DNA from: JAQBYK01 sp964499425
Lineage (GTDB): Bacteria > Patescibacteriota > Gracilibacteria > UBA1369 > LOWO2-01-FULL-3
Direction of reading: 5' to 3'
NCBI GenBank assembly: GCA_964499425.1
Contig: CAZCLD010000051.1
Coordinates: 1-10,090 of the forward strand
Length of the DNA: 10,090 nt
Part shown: positions 5,928-10,090 of the stretch, one piece after another
How positions within the stretch are numbered: position 1 is the stretch's first letter
Layout: each line of letters opens with the position of its first letter
The notes under the pieces: generated by a model
Databases searched by the model: none
What the model was told of the DNA's origin: nothing
The model's input: the letters and a program-made list of their open reading frames with translations, nothing else
Translations under genes and position numbers: made by a program

Positions 5928-8306
5928 TTATACTGAGCAAGCGCTGAACCCGCAGCTAAGGCAAAGCATACAGCCTTCTGCTATTTGTATATCATTTGAG
6001 CATTCGGGACACTTTTTGCTTTTGATGATATCTTTCTTGTTGAGAGAGATGTGCTCTCTTTTAGCGAGAACCTTTGCGGGTTCTTCAGCTACAGGTGGGG
6101 GAGTGACTTCTTCGAAGTTTGATTGTTGAGCGCTAACCGCGGGAACCTCTGTTTTTGCATCAGTTTCTGTTTGGGTTGATGGTGACTCCGCATCGCTTTG
6201 TGATTCTTCCTCACTGCCATGTAAATTTAGTACTTGTTCCTGCCGGCTGCCGTCTCTGTAAACTGTACAGCCCTTCAATCTTAATTCCCATGCTAGCAAG
6301 TATCCTTGTTTTACATCTTCGCGAGTGGCGGTATATGGGAAATTGACAGTTTTGGATATACTATTGTCTACGTTTTCTTGGAATGCTGCTTGCATTTTTA
6401 TGTGATCGTCAGCGCTAATGTCCATTGCTGTAACAAATACTTTTCGGGTTTCTGTTGGGATTTCGGTAATTTGCTGGATGGAGCCAGATTTTTCTATTTT
6501 CTGGATTATTTCTTCGTTGTGTAAATCGAGCTTCTTTAATTCTTCTTCAAGATATGGATTTATGTAGATTAATTTTTGGCCGCTCATGACTTCTTTGTAG
6601 TATGAGAGTGCGAAAAATGGTTCTATTCCTGAGCTGCAATCAAGTAGCATTGAGATAGAGCCGGTGGGTGCTACAGTTGTTAGGGCAGAGTTTCGTCTTT
6701 TGTTGTTTTTACCTTTTGGTCCGAAAATTGAGATGTCCCAGTTTGGGAAACTACCTTTTTCTTCTGCCAGTATTGTTGAATATTCGTGGGCTGTTTCGTT
6801 TATCATTTTCATTACTTTTCTTGCAGTGTCGAAGCCTTCCTGAGAATTGTAAGGAATTCTTAGTTGATAGAGCATGTCTGCAAAACCCATTATTCCAAGG
6901 CCAATTCGTCTGTTATTTCTGAAGCTGGCATTTACTTTTTCAACTGGGAAATCTGAAAGATCAATTACGTTGTCGAGCATTCTGATAGCCATTTTTGTGA
7001 CGAATTTGAGTCTGGTTTCGTCTACTTGGCCATCTTTTACGAATTTTGCTAGATTGATTGATCCGAGATTACAGACGTCTCCGTCGTGTAACCATTGTTC
7101 TCCGCATGGATTTGTTGCTTCGAGGCGGCCGAGTGGAGGGACTGGGTTGGTATCGTTTGCGGCGTCAGGAAAGAGTATTCCTGGTTCTCCATTTCTCCAG
7201 GCTGAATTGATTATTTTGTCCATTAATTCTGAGGCGGTGATGTTTTCTTCAATTGCTTCGACAAATGATCCTCTGTTGTCACGGATGACGTTTCTTGGTT
7301 TCATTTTTTTGCCTTTCCAATTGCAAACCCATGGTTCTGTTGACCTGGATCTTACTTGCTTCATGAATTCGTCTGTTAGTGCAACAGAGATGTTGAAATT
7401 CACAAGCGATCCTTCTTCCCATTTTGCTTCGATGAATTCTAAAATATCTGGATGATCAACTCTCATTACACCCATGTTGGCCCCGTGTCTGCCTTGTTGT
7501 TTGATCACTCCGAAGGATTCGTTATAAGCTTTTAGAAATGAAACTGGACCAGAAGCTGTTCCCTGTGTTTTGTTTGTTTGGAATCCAGCTGGTCGAAGGA
7601 GGTGCCAAGCAAATCCTAATCCAGATCCAGCTTGTTGAAGTAGTGCTGCGTCGTGGAGGCTTTTGAAAATGCCGTCCATACTGTCTTCGAAATGTAGGAC
7701 TATGCAGTTGGAAACTAATCTGGTTTTTCCTCCAGCATTGGCTAGTGTTCTACCGGCTGGGATGAATTCAAAATTGTGGAGAATTTCTCTGAACTTTTCT
7801 TTGTAATCTTCTACTTTTTGATTGTTTTTTCCATAGTCTTTTTCAATGGTGGCTAAAGCGTTTGCTACTCTGTTGAACATTCCTTCTGGAGTTTCGGTAA
7901 CATCACCGTTTTCATCTCTTTGGAGATATCGGCCGGCTAAAACTCGAAGTGCATTTACACTGAATGGGAGCTTGGTGCTTCCGCCATTAAGAATATCTTC
8001 TTGGGTGTGACGTATGTTTTTGTGCTCTTGTCTGTAAATTATGTAGGCCTTTGCAGTTTTTGCGTGCCCACCTTCTATGAGGATTTTTTCTACTAGATCT
8101 TGGATTTGTTCTACAGTGGGAATATTTGATTCGTCTTTGAAAAACACTTCGAGCACAGCGGATACTTGATTTGAGATTTGCTCTGCCATTTCTTTATCTT
8201 GACCGCCTACTGCTTGAGCTGCTTTCCAAATAGCTTCGGTTATTTTCTCTTGGTCGAAGCTGGCAATATCACCACTTCGTTTTTTTATTTTTTGAATGGG
8301 GGACAT
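5928..8306 (-). CDS. nrdJ: Adenosylcobalamin-dependent (class II) ribonucleotide reductase, with ATP-cone
   Basis: Reduces ribonucleotides to deoxyribonucleotides in the cytoplasm, using adenosylcobalamin to make the thiyl radical, so no NrdB subunit is required. From ATG 8306 it has 792 residues. An ATP-cone (5-98), the usual allosteric activity site, comes first, with RSGDIASFDQEKI near its start. The catalytic barrel has SNC (Cys201), NPCGE (399-403: Asn399, Cys401 for the thiyl radical, Glu403) and VCNLGSINL (Cys412). The 11-residue spacing of the last two cysteines fits T. maritima NrdJ. APTGSIS (547-553) and KTVNFPY (652-658) are present. A low-complexity linker (about 691-763) leads to a tail with six cysteines (766, 769, 779, 782, 785, 790), the region that re-reduces the active site. 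TTG 8312 is an alternative start. A NrdR-box pair lies upstream. No cobalamin synthesis gene or riboswitch was seen nearby. Confidence 0.96.
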   Translation of the reverse strand: MSPIQKIKKRSGDIASFDQEKITEAIWKAAQAVGGQDKEMAEQISNQVSAVLEVFFKDESNIPTVEQIQDLVEKILIEGGHAKTAKAYIIYRQEHKNIRHTQEDILNGGSTKLPFSVNALRVLAGRYLQRDENGDVTETPEGMFNRVANALATIEKDYGKNNQKVEDYKEKFREILHNFEFIPAGRTLANAGGKTRLVSNCIVLHFEDSMDGIFKSLHDAALLQQAGSGLGFAWHLLRPAGFQTNKTQGTASGPVSFLKAYNESFGVIKQQGRHGANMGVMRVDHPDILEFIEAKWEEGSLVNFNISVALTDEFMKQVRSRSTEPWVCNWKGKKMKPRNVIRDNRGSFVEAIEENITASELMDKIINSAWRNGEPGILFPDAANDTNPVPPLGRLEATNPCGEQWLHDGDVCNLGSINLAKFVKDGQVDETRLKFVTKMAIRMLDNVIDLSDFPVEKVNASFRNNRRIGLGIMGFADMLYQLRIPYNSQEGFDTARKVMKMINETAHEYSTILAEEKGSFPNWDISIFGPKGKNNKRRNSALTTVAPTGSISMLLDCSSGIEPFFALSYYKEVMSGQKLIYINPYLEEELKKLDLHNEEIIQKIEKSGSIQQITEIPTETRKVFVTAMDISADDHIKMQAAFQENVDNSISKTVNFPYTATREDVKQGYLLAWELRLKGCTVYRDGSRQEQVLNLHGSEEESQSDAESPSTQTETDAKTEVPAVSAQQSNFEEVTPPPVAEEPAKVLAKREHISLNKKDIIKSKKCPECSNDIQIAEGCMLCLSCGFSACSV

Positions 8307-8368
8307 AATCAAGTGTTTTTAGAGGTTAAATCAGGCCACAAAGAGACATTTTTCATAGGAATGAGAGA

Positions 8369-8384
8369 GTCCTATATATAGTGG
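8369..8384 (-). promoter_or_regulatory. NrdR box 1 upstream of nrdJ
   Basis: Sixteen-base site whose core CTATATATAG is a perfect palindrome and matches the central ten positions of the NrdR box (acaCwAtATaTwGtgt). One outer arm (CCA, minus strand) agrees at two of three positions and the other does not, giving about 12 of 16 matches. NrdR is the ATP/dATP-sensing repressor of ribonucleotide reductase genes and binds paired boxes. This site lies 62 bp upstream of ATG 8306 and may cover the -10 element. Confidence 0.6.
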
Positions 8385-8401
8385 GAGGTTTTTGTATTAC
8401 A

Positions 8402-8417
8402 CTACAATATCTAGTGG
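8402..8417 (-). promoter_or_regulatory. NrdR box 2 upstream of nrdJ
   Basis: Second site, read on the minus strand as CCACTAGATATTGTAG, about 12 of 16 matches to the NrdR box. It is 33 bp from box 1 centre to centre, close to three helical turns, the arrangement known for cooperative NrdR binding (31-32 bp typical). The pairing and position directly upstream of a ribonucleotide reductase gene make the call stronger than either site alone. Confidence 0.6.
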
Positions 8418-8637
8418 TATTGCGAATAATAGCAGAGCAAATTTTGTGTGAAAAGTATAATTGTCTAAAACTTGTTGACGAGTGAAGGGGGAAGTATCGG
8501 AGTATATTAGAATGCGAATTTTTGTTTGGTGTTAGCTAAAAAATGCCCCCCTGTGTAGACAGATTAGCTGTTTGGATATGGTGGTAGACTTGAGTGTTCT
8601 CCAGGTTATAGCGGAAGTCTTAATGTGTTTGGCGGGG

Positions 8638-8666
8638 TTGACAATCTTAGTGTTTCATGGTACTTT
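8638..8666 (+). promoter_or_regulatory. Promoter of the PRMT-like methyltransferase gene
   Basis: A perfect -35 TTGACA (8638-8643) is followed after exactly 17 bp by TACTTT (8661-8666), which keeps the most conserved -10 positions (TA...T). The start site would be near 8673, downstream of ATG 8657. This favours ATG 8687 as the real start codon, with a leader of about 14 nt and no Shine-Dalgarno. Confidence 0.5.
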
Positions 8667-8686
8667 TTATTGCATTTAATATTATT

Positions 8687-9895
8687 ATGTCTGAAGATGT
8701 GCACAAAACCAGTTGTGATATCAGGGGCGAGAAGATTCAGCATCTTGGCACCATTAGACAGCTTGAGCGAGGGGATTTTGTTTCTGATAGCTTTGCTATT
8801 TATGATGGTGCTGAAACTGACTTGGGTCCTGTGTGTAAAGCCTGTTTACCGGTGTACAAGAGGGCAAGGGCTGAAGTTGCAGCGTTTGATGAAGCTGAAG
8901 TGAGAGATCAAATTCGTGAGAAGATTGCCCAAGCGGGTTTTGTTACAACGTGTTTGAGGGAACATGCAAAGGAGACTCTCATTCCCTTTTTGCTTGCTGC
9001 TTTGGAGGAAGGGTATTTTGATGAGCAAGATGCTCGGATGTTACAGGGGTTTTTAGAGAGAGGGATTAACATTGATGAGTACAAAAAGGGTGGTGGACTA
9101 TCTGGTGGAATTGATTTGGCTGGTGCGGCTAAATGTATTAGAGAAGATGAGAGGACTTTTAAACTTATCAAAGCACTATTTGAGAGAATAGATGAATTAG
9201 ATGGGCGGAGAAATGGAGTAATCGAAGTTGTTGATGCTGGGTGTGGTCCTTATCCATTGTGGGGAGCTTTGGCTGCGCTTAAGTCTGGAAAGGTTATAGC
9301 TACCTGTTTAGAGCTTAATCCTGCTTCTGCAGCGATGGCTAGGAAAATTGTAGCTAATCTTGGTCTTGAAGATAGAGTTAGAATTCTAGAGGAAGATGCT
9401 ACGAAGTATCAGCATGATGAACAAATTGATCTTTTGGTTTCCGAGACAATGTATTCAGGTTTTTTACAGGAACCGTTGCCTTATATATTGAATAATTTGA
9501 CTCCTCAGGTGGCTGGGGATGGAGAAATTATTCCGGACTGGGCTTCTGTTGAAGCTGGTTTGGTTGAATCTAAGCGTGCAGGAAGACCGGGTTGGTTTTT
9601 GCCGGATAGTTTTCATTTGGGACCGATGGAGGTCACTAGGTTTGTAAGAGGAGAGTTTGGTGAAGTTGTTGAATTTGAGATTTCACTTACGGACGTTAAT
9701 CCAGGCAAATATAAACTGGCGTTGGGATTGAAAGCTGGGCTTAGTGAAGGTGTTGTTTTGGAGGGCTTGGATTCTTCGATTACTATTCCTCACTTAGTTC
9801 CTGCGCAGATAGATGTGCTTAGGGGTGATACTCTTTTGAAAGTTAGTTATGCGGTTGGTGCTCAGGATACCGATGTTTGCATAGAGAAAGTTTAG
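8687..9895 (+). CDS. PRMT-like class I SAM methyltransferase with novel N-terminal region
   Basis: From ATG 8687 the protein has 402 residues (412 from ATG 8657, which lies upstream of the predicted transcription start). SAM-binding motif I is VVDAGCGPYPLWG (181-193), the acidic end of the second strand is CLELNP (Glu209), and DAT follows at 237-239. The segment DLLVSETMYSGFLQEP (248-263) resembles the double-E loop of protein arginine methyltransferases: Glu253 and Glu262 are nine residues apart, as E144 and E153 are in rat PRMT1. GDGEIIPDWASVEAGLV (277-293) then matches the PRMT stretch after the catalytic loop, and 320-402 looks beta-rich like the PRMT barrel. The THW loop of true PRMTs was not found. 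Residues 1-150 are unlike PRMT and contain His6, Cys10 and Cys50-x2-Cys53, possibly binding metal. Arginine methylation is therefore an inference; the substrate is unknown. The protein is poorer in lysine than its neighbours. Confidence 0.8.
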   Translation: MSEDVHKTSCDIRGEKIQHLGTIRQLERGDFVSDSFAIYDGAETDLGPVCKACLPVYKRARAEVAAFDEAEVRDQIREKIAQAGFVTTCLREHAKETLIPFLLAALEEGYFDEQDARMLQGFLERGINIDEYKKGGGLSGGIDLAGAAKCIREDERTFKLIKALFERIDELDGRRNGVIEVVDAGCGPYPLWGALAALKSGKVIATCLELNPASAAMARKIVANLGLEDRVRILEEDATKYQHDEQIDLLVSETMYSGFLQEPLPYILNNLTPQVAGDGEIIPDWASVEAGLVESKRAGRPGWFLPDSFHLGPMEVTRFVRGEFGEVVEFEISLTDVNPGKYKLALGLKAGLSEGVVLEGLDSSITIPHLVPAQIDVLRGDTLLKVSYAVGAQDTDVCIEKV

Positions 9896-9901
9896 GCTGC
9901 T

Positions 9902-9910
9902 TGCTATAAT
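9902..9910 (+). promoter_or_regulatory. Extended -10 promoter for a probably leaderless gene
   Basis: TGCTATAAT is a perfect extended -10. Eight bases separate it from ATG 9919, so transcription should start at or within a base or two of the start codon. No -35 is visible at the usual distance, which is common for extended -10 promoters. The element begins 6 bp after the stop of the upstream gene. Confidence 0.6.
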
Positions 9911-9918
9911 GCTCTTGC

Positions 9919-10090
9919 ATGAAGACTTCAAAATACACATTTAAGACTGATCCGCCTGTTCGTCTACCTGTTATTCGTTTTAAGGGTAAGAAGAAGGGGC
10001 CTACGGGCTTTTTATCTGCAGGAATGCATGGAGACGAGCTGAATGGGATGATTTTGGTGAAGAAATTTATTGAGGATTTTGAATCTAAGG
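9919..10090 (+). CDS. Aspartoacylase/succinylglutamate desuccinylase-family zinc hydrolase, partial (N-terminus)
   Basis: Frame open from ATG 9919 to the right edge, 57 codons seen. Residues 20-30 are basic (FKGKKKGPTGF), followed by LSAGMHGDELNGM (32-44). The H-G-D-E motif (His37, Glu40) gives the first two zinc ligands of M14-like deacylases, where the family usually shows AGxHGxE at this point; the third ligand and catalytic residues lie beyond the window. Relatives remove acyl groups from amino acids (AstE, AspA) or act on other amide-linked substrates, so the substrate cannot be stated. The gene lies 23 bp after the PRMT-like gene but has its own extended -10 and no room for a ribosome-binding site in a leader. 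Confidence 0.8.
   Translation, partial: MKTSKYTFKTDPPVRLPVIRFKGKKKGPTGFLSAGMHGDELNGMILVKKFIEDFESK

Larger units (their letters stand above)
8307..8637. other. Intergenic region between divergent nrdJ and PRMT-like gene
   Basis: Gap of 331 bp without a convincing gene. It contains the two NrdR-box-like palindromes near nrdJ, an isolated perfect TATAAT on the + strand (8456-8461) with no good -35, and two possible RNA hairpins between 8534 and 8620. A 33-codon hydrophobic ORF (8578-8679, +) crosses the promoter at its right end but has no ribosome-binding site and is not called. The nrdJ promoter itself is not clear; a TATATA inside the first box (8374-8379) is the best -10 candidate on the minus strand. 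No tRNA and no clear cobalamin riboswitch were seen. Confidence 0.6.

Noticed and set aside
6874..7455. 193-codon open frame on the + strand inside nrdJ
   Set aside because: It is antisense to a well-conserved catalytic region and its translation shows no family motifs, so it is a shadow of the nrdJ frame.
8540..8650. tRNA or tRNA-like sequence
   Set aside because: GGTTGACAATCTT vaguely recalls a T-arm, but no matching acceptor stem, D-arm or anticodon arm can be drawn.
8307..8656. Cobalamin riboswitch before the B12-dependent reductase
   Set aside because: I could not find a convincing B12-box or the expected multi-helix layout on the minus strand, and nrdJ already has NrdR-type sites close to its start.
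8578..8679. 33-codon hydrophobic ORF (starts MVVDLSVLQVIAEV) upstream of the PRMT-like gene
   Set aside because: No ribosome-binding site, no recognisable family, and it runs through the TTGACA promoter and past the predicted transcription start. A chance open frame is more likely.
8657..9895. Horizontal acquisition of the PRMT-like gene from its lower lysine content
   Set aside because: Its codon endings follow the same strand bias as the other + strand genes, no mobile element flanks it, and composition alone is not enough.

Overview
The window looks like a piece of chromosome from an uncultivated, small-genome bacterium of the Candidate Phyla Radiation, possibly the Peregrinibacteria/Gracilibacteria side. 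This is an inference from gene content: an SLH-domain surface protein with a Glu-Pro linker, a short ComEC, a B12-dependent ribonucleotide reductase, a large lysine/glutamate-rich protein of unknown function, and few recognisable Shine-Dalgarno sites. UGA acts as a stop for at least two genes and none of the six reading frames kept here has an internal UGA, so this is not one of the code-25 lineages where UGA means glycine. No rRNA, tRNA, CRISPR array, transposase or phage gene was found.

Layout. 1-1277 (-): the N-terminal part of a secreted protein with three SLH domains, cut by the window edge. 1389-2828 (+): comEC, the DNA-uptake channel, without the usual C-terminal metallo-beta-lactamase domain. 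Its 3' end overlaps by 20 bp, tail to tail, the end of a membrane-anchored methyltransferase (2809-3339, -). That gene lies 13 bp downstream of an 837-residue charged helical protein (3353-5866, -), and the two probably share the promoter at 5891-5917. Next is nrdJ (5928-8306, -), with a pair of NrdR-box-like palindromes upstream. A roughly 330-bp gap holds these boxes and two possible RNA hairpins. On the + strand follow a PRMT-like methyltransferase (8687-9895) with its own promoter, and the start of a zinc-dependent deacylase of the aspartoacylase/succinylglutamate desuccinylase family (from 9919), which appears to be transcribed without a leader.

The genes do not form one pathway. Functional links that can be supported are NrdR control of the ribonucleotide reductase and probable co-transcription of the charged protein with the membrane-anchored methyltransferase. 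ComEC fits the DNA scavenging expected of an organism with limited nucleotide synthesis, and NrdJ would need imported cobalamin; both points are inferences. The + strand genes prefer T/G-ending codons and the - strand genes A/C-ending codons, as expected if the + strand is the leading strand of replication throughout. The least explained items are the 837-residue protein, the PRMT-like enzyme and the structured-looking gap before it.
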